Of a stretch of 64,000 bases of DNA, positions 27,293 through 35,978 are shown one piece after another. The notes beneath the pieces are model-generated. The model ran no database searches. It saw only the letters and a program-made list of their open reading frames with translations, and was not told the origin of the DNA. The translations under genes were made by a program, and so were the position numbers. The DNA comes from an uncultured Flavobacteriales bacterium (GTDB lineage Bacteria; Bacteroidota; Bacteroidia; Flavobacteriales_D; Crocinitomicaceae): assembly GCA_903939755.1 (NCBI GenBank), contig CAJAII010000007.1, forward strand, positions 1-64,000, in the 5' to 3' direction. Positions within the stretch are counted from its first letter, which is position 1. The number at the start of each line of letters is the position of its first letter.

Positions 27293-28184
27293 ACTTAAGA
27301 AATCACAAAACAAGGAGATACTAGCTCACTTGGCAATTAAACTCCAAGAGCTAAGCGAAAACAATCCTGTTTTGGTTTTGTACGGGTCACCTACAGAAGG
27401 GAATTGGAAAGGGATTGCTAACGGAACAGTTGGCCTGTTTCCTTCGAATTCATTAGAAATTCCACAATGGTATTCGAATACTGTTTTAAATGAGAAAGAA
27501 ACTATTGAAATTTGTACACTTATTAATCAAGCTAAATTTGAGAAAATAGTCATTAGCGGTTTTGCTCCATATTTCTTCGATTGGATTGAATTGCTCCACC
27601 CACATACTGAAATAGAAATTATATATCATGGCACCATTAGTGAATTTCATGATCCTTTAAAGCAAAATTTTATTGAACAACTGATTTCCTTTGGGAAAAC
27701 GAAGAAAATAAGTCGTTTTGGATTTGTTAAGGAAGGATTAGCAGAAGTTTTTTCAAAATTATACGATTTCAATTCTTTTCATCAGCCTCTGAATCCACCA
27801 ATAATACCGAAAGAAATAAAGAAAATTGAATTGGATAAAACTAAAATCCACATTGGCGTTTTTGGTGCAGCTACCTTTAATAAAAATTTACACAACCAAG
27901 TTATTCATGCCCTGATGATTGATGAAGTGGTCGTGCATGTGTTGGATAAAAGTATCTTCAACTACCTGGATAAGGAAGATCGAATCGTGGAACATGGTAA
28001 AGATTTACCCCGAGAACAATTCTTGTCCATTTTAGGTTCCATGGATTTGAATCTATACATGTCATTCAATGAATCTTGGGGATTGGTGGCTAAAGAAAGT
28101 GAAGCGATGGGGGTGTCCCTTCTTTCACCTTCAAACGTTGACTATCTTAAATTAATACTCAATAAAATTGAAAAAAGAATTTAG
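27270..28184 (+). CDS. Uncharacterised protein with GT-B-like C-terminal half
   Basis: 304 aa. Not recognised as a whole. The C-terminal half (about 185-300) resembles the donor domain of GT4 enzymes: KIHIGVFGAATFNKNLHNQV, VHVLDKSIFNYL, REQFLSILGSMDLNLYMSFNESWGLVAKESEAMGVSLLSPS, where ESWG...ESEAMGV takes the place of the E-x7-E motif. The N-terminal half (VLVLYGSPTEGNWKGIANGTVGLFP, FEKIVISGFAPYFFDWIEL) is a compact Rossmann-like domain, shorter than normal. The protein ends soon after the motif, earlier than most GT4 proteins. It overlaps the preceding gene by 23 bases and the next by 17, so it is in the same operon. Likely a divergent glycosyltransferase. Confidence 0.6.
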   Translation: MLKRLLNKLKKSQNKEILAHLAIKLQELSENNPVLVLYGSPTEGNWKGIANGTVGLFPSNSLEIPQWYSNTVLNEKETIEICTLINQAKFEKIVISGFAPYFFDWIELLHPHTEIEIIYHGTISEFHDPLKQNFIEQLISFGKTKKISRFGFVKEGLAEVFSKLYDFNSFHQPLNPPIIPKEIKKIELDKTKIHIGVFGAATFNKNLHNQVIHALMIDEVVVHVLDKSIFNYLDKEDRIVEHGKDLPREQFLSILGSMDLNLYMSFNESWGLVAKESEAMGVSLLSPSNVDYLKLILNKIEKRI

Positions 28185-29331
28185 TGTTTATTTTAAAGGT
28201 TTAGATGGTTTAAGAGCAATTGGTGCATTAAGCGTTGTTTTTGGACATATAGAACTTTTAAAATCAGATTTTTCACTTCCTAATTTACTTCATCTTCCAT
28301 TCTATAAGTATACTTCTGGACATTTAGGCGTGATTTTATTTTTCGTTTTAAGTGGTTTTTTAATAACTTATTTACTTTTGGTAGAAAAAGAAAAATTCAA
28401 AACAATTTCAATTAAACGATTTTATTTTAGAAGGATATTAAGAATTTGGCCAATTTATTATCTAATCTTAATTTTATTAATCTTTGTTTTTCCATATATC
28501 ATTCAACTTCCCTACAACTCCAAACCGGAATTCACCGGTTTATTAGATAATTATCCAACTTTAATAATATTCTTTTTGATGGCCCCTAATTTTATGGCTT
28601 TTGGGATCCCAGGTATTGGGGGTGGATTTCATTTAAGTTCTATAGGAACTGAAGAACAATTCTATATGTTTTGGCCATGGCTTATTAAATGGGTTGAAAA
28701 TTTGTTGATACCCTTATTCTTAATTTTTATTGTTTTTGCCCTTGCCCCAAATCTCTTAGATTATCTTAATAATAATTTCTTTGAAAAAAAATCTACAACT
28801 TACCAGTTCATTCAACAATTAAGAATATTTACCGAGTATTTTAAAATTGATTGTATGGCTTTAGGAGGGGTATTTGCTTTTTTTTATTTCAAGAAAAAAA
28901 ACAAAATATTAAACTTTTTATTTCTCCGAAATACACAAATAATTTCAATACTAGTTGGAGTTGGGTTTTGGTTATTCGGAATAAATATTCCAATTTTTAG
29001 AGATGAATTTTTCGCATTATTCTTTGCAGTTATTATTTTAAATACGGCAGTTAATCCAAATAAGATTATTTCTTTCGATTATAAATGGTTAAACTACATT
29101 GGGAAAATATCCTATGGAATTTATGTCTATCATTGGATTATAATATTGTTCGTTATGAATATAATTATTCAAGTTAAAGAAAATTTATTCCTTTTTAATA
29201 TTTTACTATATGCTGGATCAATTAGTTTAACAATTTTGATTGCCCACTTTTCATTCTTTAAATTTGAACGTTATTTTTTAAAATTTAAAGATCGATTTAC
29301 ACAAATAAATTCAAAATCAATTAATCAATAA
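28168..29331 (+). CDS. Acyltransferase 3 family membrane protein
   Basis: 387 aa starting at TTG 28168. About ten membrane helices. Family marks are KGLDGLRAIGALSVVFGHIELL (conserved His), GHLGVILFFVLSGFLITYLLL, RRILRIWPIYYLILIL and SSIGTEEQFYMFWPWLI (Glu of the GTEEQFY box). The C-terminus is highly basic (FERYFLKFKDRF). The gene is more AT-rich than most of the cluster and has many short runs of A and T. It overlaps the upstream gene by 17 bases. It is presumed to O-acylate the same glycan as the other family member at 23179, at a different position. Confidence 0.9.
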   Translation: MKKEFSVYFKGLDGLRAIGALSVVFGHIELLKSDFSLPNLLHLPFYKYTSGHLGVILFFVLSGFLITYLLLVEKEKFKTISIKRFYFRRILRIWPIYYLILILLIFVFPYIIQLPYNSKPEFTGLLDNYPTLIIFFLMAPNFMAFGIPGIGGGFHLSSIGTEEQFYMFWPWLIKWVENLLIPLFLIFIVFALAPNLLDYLNNNFFEKKSTTYQFIQQLRIFTEYFKIDCMALGGVFAFFYFKKKNKILNFLFLRNTQIISILVGVGFWLFGINIPIFRDEFFALFFAVIILNTAVNPNKIISFDYKWLNYIGKISYGIYVYHWIIILFVMNIIIQVKENLFLFNILLYAGSISLTILIAHFSFFKFERYFLKFKDRFTQINSKSINQ

Positions 29332-29335
29332 ATAA

Positions 29336-30469
29336 ATGAAAATCCTCCACATTATACCCAATCTCAAAAAAGGAGGTGCTGAGCGAATTGTCATTGATAT
29401 TGTTCGGAATTTGAGCCAAAAAAATGAGAATACGGTTAAATTGGTTCTCTTTGATGATAAGATCGAATATGAAGTTGATGACATAAAAAAACTGATTGAA
29501 ATAGTGCCAAGCAAAGTAGAACTTTCGATTACGAAAAAGCACCAAATAAGCATTCTTGAACTTCAAAATACAATCGAACTATTTCAACCAGATAGTATTC
29601 ACTCGCATCTATTTGAAGCAGAAATTGTATCTAGAAGTTGCACTTTTCCCAAAGCAAAATGGTTTACGCATTCCCATGACAGGATGAGTTCATTGAATAA
29701 TTTAAATCTTTTTTCAATTAAATCGAAACGGGATTTAACCAATTATTTTGAGAAACGTTACTTACTAAAGTGTTATCGGAAAAATGGTGGAAATAATTTT
29801 ATTGCCATTTCTGAAGATATTCTATACTTTTTGAAATCGGTATTGCCAAATCATATGCAAAGTATCCAACTACTGCAAAATGCAATTGATCTAAAGCGCT
29901 TCGAAAAACCAATGGATTTCAATAAGGTAAGGGATAATGCTGTTTTTAACATGGTCTCAATTGGTCGACTGGATAAAAATAAAAATCATCAATTTTTAAT
30001 TGATGTAGTGTTGGACTTGAAAAATAGGAAAATTCCTGTTGATTTAACAATTGTAGGGGAGGGGAATCAACGAAGTGCTCTCCAAGAAAAAATTTCTCGC
30101 TTGGATTTATCAAATCAAATTTCGTTGGTTGGTTCACAAGAAAAAGTGGAAGCGTTTTTGTGGAATGCGGATTTATATATTCATAGTGCAATCACTGAAG
30201 GGTTTGGTCTTACTTTAATCGAAGCTATGGCATGTGGTTTACCAGTGGTTTGCACGGATGGAAAAGGAAACCGGGACTTAATCCAAGAAGGAGAAAATGG
30301 TTTTATGGTGGGGGAGAAAGATGCAAAACTTCTAGCCGATAAAATTGAACTATTATTTAAAAATGACAATTTACGCCAAAAGATGGGTGCAAAAGCGAGA
30401 AAGTTTGCTCAAGGATTTGGAATGGAAAAGTACGTGGAATCTCTTTTGCTTTTATATAAAAACACTTAA
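29336..30469 (+). CDS. Glycosyltransferase family 4
   Basis: 377 aa. Typical GT4: N-terminus KILHIIPNLKKGGAERIVIDIVRNLSQ, with the glycine-rich GGAER loop. Centre FIAISEDILYFLKS, NAIDLKRFEKP, then the donor domain FNMVSIGRLDKNKNHQFLIDVVLDL, LTIVGEGNQRSALQEKI, VEAFLWNADLYIHSAITEGFGLTLIEAMACGLPVVCTDGKGNRDLI. E-G-F-G-L-T-L-I-E is the E-x7-E motif. All elements are intact and the length is normal, so it should be active. It lies four bases after the acyltransferase gene and two before asnB. Confidence 0.92.
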   Translation: MKILHIIPNLKKGGAERIVIDIVRNLSQKNENTVKLVLFDDKIEYEVDDIKKLIEIVPSKVELSITKKHQISILELQNTIELFQPDSIHSHLFEAEIVSRSCTFPKAKWFTHSHDRMSSLNNLNLFSIKSKRDLTNYFEKRYLLKCYRKNGGNNFIAISEDILYFLKSVLPNHMQSIQLLQNAIDLKRFEKPMDFNKVRDNAVFNMVSIGRLDKNKNHQFLIDVVLDLKNRKIPVDLTIVGEGNQRSALQEKISRLDLSNQISLVGSQEKVEAFLWNADLYIHSAITEGFGLTLIEAMACGLPVVCTDGKGNRDLIQEGENGFMVGEKDAKLLADKIELLFKNDNLRQKMGAKARKFAQGFGMEKYVESLLLLYKNT

Positions 30470-30471
30470 AT

Positions 30472-32340
30472 ATGTGTGGAATAGCAGGTCTTATTGATTT
30501 TGGAAACAATTGGGAAGTAGATGAAAATAGCTTGCGTCAAATGGCGCAAGCACTTCAATTCAGAGGACCGGATCAAGAAGGGTATTGTTTTCAAAATAAT
30601 CCAAATTTCACCTTTGGACTTGCACACAAGCGCTTAAGTATTCTTGATTTATCGGAAGCAGGCAGACAACCCATGTGGAATGCTCAAAAAAACAGTGTAA
30701 TCACTTTTAATGGGGAGATTTATAATTTCCCATCATTAAAAATTCATCTCGAAAAGGAAGGCGCTACTTTTAGATCATCCAGTGATACAGAAGTCATTTT
30801 AATAGCCTATCAATGTTGGGGAATCGAAAAATTGCTCAATGAATTAGAAGGAATGTTTGCTTTTACTTTAGTTGATATTGAAAAACGTACGGTCTTTATT
30901 GCACGTGATCGCTTTGGAGAAAAGCCGCTTTATTACCATGAAAAAAATGAATTTTTCGCCTTTAGTTCTGATATTCGGTCTTTTCATTCCCTTGGTATAT
31001 CTAAAGAAATTGACCTTCACGCATTAGGCTATTTTTTCTCTGAAATGTCTACTCCAATTAATTCTTCCATCTATTCGGAAATTAAAAAGCTTCCTCCAGC
31101 AAGTTATATCCAATTGACTGCCCAAGGAAGTGAATTGAAAGAATATTGGCGTTTGAATTATAAAGAAAAAACAACTCTAAGCTTACAAGAAACAATTGCT
31201 CATACCGAAGTATTACTTGAAAAAGCAGTTCAGAAAACCTTGCTTTCAGATGTGCCCGTGGGATGCTTTCTAAGTGGAGGACTGGATTCTTCGCTAGTTT
31301 CATTGTATGCCGCCAAAAATTATTCGACACAACTAAAAACGTTCAGCGTTGGTTTCGAATATGAATCATTCAATGAATTACCATTTGCACGCGCAATTTC
31401 AAAACAAATTGGCTCAGATCATAATGAAATTATCTTGAACCCTAGCGATTTGTCCATAGTTGACGACTTGTTGAAGGAATATGGTGAACCTTTCGCAGAT
31501 TCTTCGGCGATTCCTACTTATTACGTTTCTAAATTTGCAGGAAATTCAGTGAAAGTGGCTCTAGGTGGTGATGGTGGTGATGAAGTTTTTGCGGGATACC
31601 GAACCTACAACCAAGGCTTACGCATGCAACAGTGGTACAATAAGCGCTATTTAAATTTACCTTTGACTGTATTGAAAAAGCTGACTCATTCAGAAAAAGC
31701 GACTTATTTAGCAGGTTTAATGAAAAAAGACCCTGCAACCTTGGCAAGTGCATTATACCGAAATATGGGATTTGCTCCAGTAGAATTAAAAGAATTGTTG
31801 AACGATAAGTTATTTTTTGAAGCACCAAAACGCGAACACGAGCAAGCTGTTTTAAAAGCACTTGGCGAGACACACGATGTCTTTGATGTCTTGTTGCACG
31901 CGTCCATTAAAACCCGCTTGGTAAATGATTATTTAGTAAAAACAGACCGCGCATCTATGTTTAATTCCTTGGAATTACGCACACCATTTTTGGATAAAGA
32001 CCTCATAGAATTTAGTAGTAGTTTGCCTTACGATTTTATCATGCATGGGGGAGAAAACAAATACATCACCAAAAAAATGGCTGAAAAGCATTTTTCGAAA
32101 GAATTGGTTTACAGGGAAAAACAAGGATTTGGAATTCCTATTGGTCAATGGATGAGAAATGTATGGAAAAATCAATTTGAAGAAGTCGTTTTTGAAAAAC
32201 AGGATATTGTTCCGCTGAACTACACCTATATTGAAAAAATCTGGCGAGAACATTTATCAAATCAAAAAGACCATTCTCATCGCTTATGGATTATTTATGT
32301 TTTTCATAAATGGATTAAAAATGAATACCTAAAGGCATGA
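30472..32340 (+). CDS. asnB: Asparagine synthase (glutamine-hydrolysing) family amidotransferase
   Basis: 622 aa. N-terminal class II glutaminase with the nucleophile Cys2 (MCGIAG), then RGPDQEG, HKRLSILDLSEAGRQPM and TFNGEIYNF. The C-terminal synthetase domain has the PP-loop FLSGGLDSSL (about 265-275) and ALGGDGGDEVFAGYRTY (about 365-380). Length and motifs are typical. In surface-glycan clusters such paralogues (for example WbpS-like) often convert sugar carboxylates to amides, using ammonia from glutamine and ATP. That role is inferred from its position among glycosyltransferases, not shown by sequence. The stop overlaps the next start in ATGA. Confidence 0.9.
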   Translation: MCGIAGLIDFGNNWEVDENSLRQMAQALQFRGPDQEGYCFQNNPNFTFGLAHKRLSILDLSEAGRQPMWNAQKNSVITFNGEIYNFPSLKIHLEKEGATFRSSSDTEVILIAYQCWGIEKLLNELEGMFAFTLVDIEKRTVFIARDRFGEKPLYYHEKNEFFAFSSDIRSFHSLGISKEIDLHALGYFFSEMSTPINSSIYSEIKKLPPASYIQLTAQGSELKEYWRLNYKEKTTLSLQETIAHTEVLLEKAVQKTLLSDVPVGCFLSGGLDSSLVSLYAAKNYSTQLKTFSVGFEYESFNELPFARAISKQIGSDHNEIILNPSDLSIVDDLLKEYGEPFADSSAIPTYYVSKFAGNSVKVALGGDGGDEVFAGYRTYNQGLRMQQWYNKRYLNLPLTVLKKLTHSEKATYLAGLMKKDPATLASALYRNMGFAPVELKELLNDKLFFEAPKREHEQAVLKALGETHDVFDVLLHASIKTRLVNDYLVKTDRASMFNSLELRTPFLDKDLIEFSSSLPYDFIMHGGENKYITKKMAEKHFSKELVYREKQGFGIPIGQWMRNVWKNQFEEVVFEKQDIVPLNYTYIEKIWREHLSNQKDHSHRLWIIYVFHKWIKNEYLKA

Positions 32341-33491
32341 CAAAGAAGAAAATTCTATATATCGCGGATGGCAACAGTTTTCATGATATAAAGTGGATAA
32401 AATATTTTTCAAAACAAACAGAAAAATATAAATGTTATATTTTAACGGATAGTTCCTCATTAATAAGCGAATCATCAAAGTTAATACTCAAACAGCATCA
32501 AATTGAAATATTAGGGCCCATAAATCCGATTTCGATTTCTAAACCTTTAAAAACAATCCAGAGTATAATTAAATTTAAACTATTAATAAAAGAAATTAAT
32601 CCTAATATAATACATGTTTTATTTGCAACACCGAATGCACTTTGGGTTAACTTTACAAACAATCCCTATATAGTATCTACTAGAGGTTCAGACATCTTGA
32701 ATGTAATACCCGATCTTTTAAAAACAAATGGGATAAGAGGCTTTTATGATCGATTCCTTTTTAGAAAGTTTAAAATTGCATTTTCCAAAGCACAATATGT
32801 AACAGGAACCTCTTACAAGCAAATTGAGAAACTTAAACAAGATATGGGTGTCAGAAATCCGGTTTTGGTAAGAACAGGAGTGGAAATAAACAAAATAAAT
32901 TTGTTAGAAAAAGAGGAGTTATTAGAATTGAGTATTCGAAATACACCAACAATATTATCTCCTCGTTTCATGAATCCGATATACAATATTGATTTGCAAG
33001 TTGATACAATTTACCTGCTGTCAAAGGTTATAATAGATAAATATACTTTTATTTTTATTAAAGGAAGAACATGTGAAAACAAATATTATCAAAAAATAAA
33101 AGAAAAATTAGAGGATCTAGAAAAGAATAGAAATCTTAAATATAAAATTTATGATTTTGTAGATCAAGAAACGCTTTGGATGTTGCTCAAAAAAACATCT
33201 CTATGCATAATGACCCCAATAAGCGATGGAACTCCCAATTCTGCACTTGAGGCTATGGCGGCTAGGAAGCCTCTAATAATTCCTGCTCTTGAATACGATA
33301 AAGATTTATTTGAAAAATCTTGTTTCCAACTTTCATCATTTTCTAAATTAGAATTAAAATCGAAAATTGAGCAAGCATTAGAATCATATCCTCTTGAAAT
33401 GATTGAACTTGGATATAAAAAGGTGACTGAATTTGGAGACAATGCAATAGAAATGAGTAAAATTGAGGCGTTTTACAAATCAATAAAATAG
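32337..33491 (+). CDS. Glycosyltransferase family 4
   Basis: 384 aa. GT-B: N-terminus KKILYIADGNSFHDIKWIKYFSKQ, then INPNIIHVLFATPNALWVNF and YIVSTRGSDILNVI. The second domain has TILSPRFMNPIYNIDLQVDTI, FIFIKGRTCENKYY and the donor motif CIMTPISDGTPNSALEAMAARKPLIIPAL, where the first glutamate of E-x7-E is replaced by D-G-T-P-N-S-A-L-E. It starts inside the asnB stop (ATGA) and is visibly AT-rich, with many lysine and isoleucine codons (AAA, ATA), like the two following genes. Probably one of the last transferases of the cluster. Confidence 0.83.
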   Translation: MTKKKILYIADGNSFHDIKWIKYFSKQTEKYKCYILTDSSSLISESSKLILKQHQIEILGPINPISISKPLKTIQSIIKFKLLIKEINPNIIHVLFATPNALWVNFTNNPYIVSTRGSDILNVIPDLLKTNGIRGFYDRFLFRKFKIAFSKAQYVTGTSYKQIEKLKQDMGVRNPVLVRTGVEINKINLLEKEELLELSIRNTPTILSPRFMNPIYNIDLQVDTIYLLSKVIIDKYTFIFIKGRTCENKYYQKIKEKLEDLEKNRNLKYKIYDFVDQETLWMLLKKTSLCIMTPISDGTPNSALEAMAARKPLIIPALEYDKDLFEKSCFQLSSFSKLELKSKIEQALESYPLEMIELGYKKVTEFGDNAIEMSKIEAFYKSIK

Positions 33492-33496
33492 GTAAA

Positions 33497-34513
33497 ATGG
33501 AGACAATAAAATTAAAAATAAATGAAAACTCAAATAATATAATAGATTATATTTCCCAAACTAGAAATCGAAGTTATAAAAAGAAATATTTATTTTGGCA
33601 ATACAAGCATCCTAAAAGTTTAATTTGTTGTATTCAAAAAGATGATCAAATACTAGGTTCACAGGGAATGATTTTCACAGAATTGAAACTCGCACAAAAG
33701 TCAATAATCTCCCACAAAAGCGAAACAACTTTTGTAGACGATTCACTGAGAGGAAAAGGGCAATTTGAACGCTTATATGAATATAGTGTCAATGAAGCTA
33801 TACTTGAGGAAAGTCAATTAATTTGGGGATTTACTGCGCTGGGAACTTTGTGGGAGAAAAAGTTACATTTTAAATGTAATAAAGAGTTAATTTTTGAAGC
33901 TAATTTAATTGTAAATCAATCAAATTCTATTCAAGGTTTGAAAAGAGTCTATTACTTTTTTAAGGGGGTTCAAAATAGGCTTAAACGGTTAGTAATATCC
34001 GAAAAGAATTTAACTATTGAGAAATTCAACCTGTCAAATGAAATTTCGGTGCTAAAACAATTTGAATCAACACTTTCTGAAAAAACAGTTTCACTCGATT
34101 ATCAATCAGAAACTGTTAAAAATAGAATTTTTAATTCTCCAGTAATTTCTTATCACTATTTGAGAATCCACTTTTTAGGAAATCTAGAGGCGGTGGTCAT
34201 TTACCATATTGCTAAAAATCAATTTATCATTTCTGAATTTTTATACCTTGATCAGGATAAACTTCCGTCCGTTGTAAAAAAAGTAATTAGTTATTCCTTG
34301 GCACAAAAAAACATAACCAATATTCGTTTTTGGGGGAACAAAAAAAATGAGCATTATTGCGCTATTTTTGACAATTTATCAAAATTTGGAAGCAACATAA
34401 TTCCAGTACATAATATGCAACTAGTTTATAAACCGATTGATGAAAATTTAATGGAAATTGACCCTTCTAATTATATGATTAATGGTTTATGGACTGAAGG
34501 CTTTACTTATTAA
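33497..34513 (+). CDS. GNAT-family acyltransferase-like protein
   Basis: 338 aa. A distant relative of the protein at 24289: QDDQILGSQGMIFTELKL-like strand (residues about 50-65), then HKSETTFVDDSLRGKGQFERLYEYSVNEAILEESQLIWGFTALGTLWEKKLHFKC. LRGKGQFERL is the acetyl-CoA loop and GFTALGTLWEKKLHF the following helix. The C-terminal half repeats an alpha/beta arrangement (LRIHFLGNLEAVVIYHIAKNQFIISEFLYL). No signal peptide. It is AT-rich and sits five bases after a glycosyltransferase and nine before a deacetylase-like gene. Probably acylates an amino group of the glycan precursor. Confidence 0.65.
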   Translation: METIKLKINENSNNIIDYISQTRNRSYKKKYLFWQYKHPKSLICCIQKDDQILGSQGMIFTELKLAQKSIISHKSETTFVDDSLRGKGQFERLYEYSVNEAILEESQLIWGFTALGTLWEKKLHFKCNKELIFEANLIVNQSNSIQGLKRVYYFFKGVQNRLKRLVISEKNLTIEKFNLSNEISVLKQFESTLSEKTVSLDYQSETVKNRIFNSPVISYHYLRIHFLGNLEAVVIYHIAKNQFIISEFLYLDQDKLPSVVKKVISYSLAQKNITNIRFWGNKKNEHYCAIFDNLSKFGSNIIPVHNMQLVYKPIDENLMEIDPSNYMINGLWTEGFTY

Positions 34514-34522
34514 AAAAACGAA

Positions 34523-35755
34523 ATGTCAAAATTCATCGATTTTGTCTGCGAACAATTAGTCAAAACATCGCATACTATTGAAATTGTTAATGATTCTATT
34601 CATGTTAAAGCGAATGGTCAAGTTTATTCAGAGGCTATTTTTGATCCAGCGGTGGCATTCACGGAAAACGAAATCCAACAATTAATTTCCATTTCCAATG
34701 ATGTTATTAACGAGAAAAAAATCCAACTTGTCGATTTTCCTATCTTAAAATGTTGGTATTTGATTACACACGAGAAATACTTCAATAAACTAATTGTGTT
34801 CGATAAATATGATAGAATTGGTCAGGAAAATCTAAAAAAGGAATTTTTGGAAATTCTAAAAATTCCAATTGCAGATGTACTCAAAGTTCACTTGAACAAT
34901 TCTCTAGGTATCACAATTCAAAATCAACCGTCAATATATCTTACTTGCGATTTCGATATTTTAAATGTTTGGGACGTTTGGATAATAAAAGATCTTGCGA
35001 GGGAAATTTTATATACTTGCAAAAAATTAGAATTGAAAAAGCTATATGAAACGATTGGATCATACTTATTTTCTAGGAAACGCTTAAATTTTAATGGCTT
35101 TTTAAATGAAAGGATGTATTGTTTTGATTCTCGTTTTATAAATATTGGATTTTTCATTGCTTCACCTGAAAATAAAAAATATGATGGAACGATCGACTAT
35201 CAAAATAACTTGGTGCAATCATATATACAAAACCTCAAACAAAAAGGAGTTGTTTTTGGCTTGCACACGAATTTTGACACGAAAGATGCTCCAGAAAGTA
35301 TTATGAATCAACAAAATGATTTCGAGTCGCTATTTCATGAAAAAACATCGTTGAACCGTCACCACTATTTGAGGTTTCATTTCCCCGACTATTTGGAAAC
35401 ACTTGAAATGGGTAACATCGAAAAAGATTTTTCAATCTATTTTCCAGAATCAATGTTGTTCCGTGCTGGAACATGCAGTGAATATTATGCATGGAACGAA
35501 AAGGAATCTAGGCCCTATAAAACAAAATTGATTCCAACCACCATTATGGATGGCACGTTTTCGGATTATTTACATTGTAATTATGATGAAGCGATAACGC
35601 TATCAATTAATAAAATTGAACTTACCTTGAAATATTGTGATTCAGTTGTTTTGCTTTGGCACAATAGAAGTACGTATCAATATGCGAATATTCAAAATAA
35701 TTATCATCCCAAATTAATAACGGCTTTAATTGAATACCTGAAAAAAGTCTATTGA
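34523..35755 (+). CDS. Divergent polysaccharide-deacetylase-like protein (DUF7033 type)
   Basis: 410 aa. An N-terminal region of about 130 residues (AIFDPAVAFTENEIQQL, FPILKCWYLITHEKYFN) resembles the DUF7033 lead domain. A NodB-like part follows: IYLTCDFDIL (D143, D145), KGVVFGLHTNFDT (H248), HHYLRFHFPDYLETL and CDSVVLLWHN near the end. The D, H and RFH motifs are ordered as in deacetylases but are not the standard TFDDG and HxxxH, so the fold is inferred from pattern only. It is the last gene of the 19-gene block; no signal peptide, so it is cytoplasmic. It may deacetylate, or otherwise hydrolyse, a sugar of the precursor. Confidence 0.6.
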   Translation: MSKFIDFVCEQLVKTSHTIEIVNDSIHVKANGQVYSEAIFDPAVAFTENEIQQLISISNDVINEKKIQLVDFPILKCWYLITHEKYFNKLIVFDKYDRIGQENLKKEFLEILKIPIADVLKVHLNNSLGITIQNQPSIYLTCDFDILNVWDVWIIKDLAREILYTCKKLELKKLYETIGSYLFSRKRLNFNGFLNERMYCFDSRFINIGFFIASPENKKYDGTIDYQNNLVQSYIQNLKQKGVVFGLHTNFDTKDAPESIMNQQNDFESLFHEKTSLNRHHYLRFHFPDYLETLEMGNIEKDFSIYFPESMLFRAGTCSEYYAWNEKESRPYKTKLIPTTIMDGTFSDYLHCNYDEAITLSINKIELTLKYCDSVVLLWHNRSTYQYANIQNNYHPKLITALIEYLKKVY

Positions 35756-35847
35756 ATTAGCCTTTTTGGAAATTACATTTTCCAAATAATTCAAAATCAA
35801 TCATAGTATGTTAGCTATCCTATCTCAATTTACTATCTTAGCAACCG

Positions 35848-35934
35848 ATGAAAAAAGTTCTCATTCTTGCTTATGATTTTCCACCTTACCTTTCTGCAGG
35901 GGGCTTAAGGGCACACAATTAGTTTAAGATTTAA
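35848..35934 (+). pseudogene. Broken 5' end of a glycosyltransferase gene
   Basis: An ATG at 35848 opens 24 codons ending in TAG (35920-35922). By eye, 20 of the 24 residues match the start of the complete glycosyltransferase at 36998 (MKKVLILAYDFPPY, GGLR), and 60 of 75 bases match. The stop replaces the TGG of a conserved Trp, and similarity continues for about 12 more bases with a one-base deletion before it is lost. So this is a decayed 5' fragment, not a functional gene. It lies between the end of the long operon and rhuM. The 92 bases before it contain no perfect promoter box (TATCTTAG at about 35834-35841 is closest). Confidence 0.8.
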
Positions 35935-35976
35935 TTTTTATATTATTATCGAAAAAATATCCGTATATTAAACTAA
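35919..35976. repeat. 9-bp inverted repeat flanking the rhuM leader
   Basis: TTAGTTTAA at 35919-35927 and TTAAACTAA at 35968-35976 are perfect reverse complements, separated by 40 bases. The left arm begins at the stop codon of the glycosyltransferase remnant, the right arm ends two bases before the rhuM ATG at 35979. The spacer is very AT-rich. It could be an operator or the edge of the inserted segment. Confidence 0.45.
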
Positions 35977-35978
35977 AT

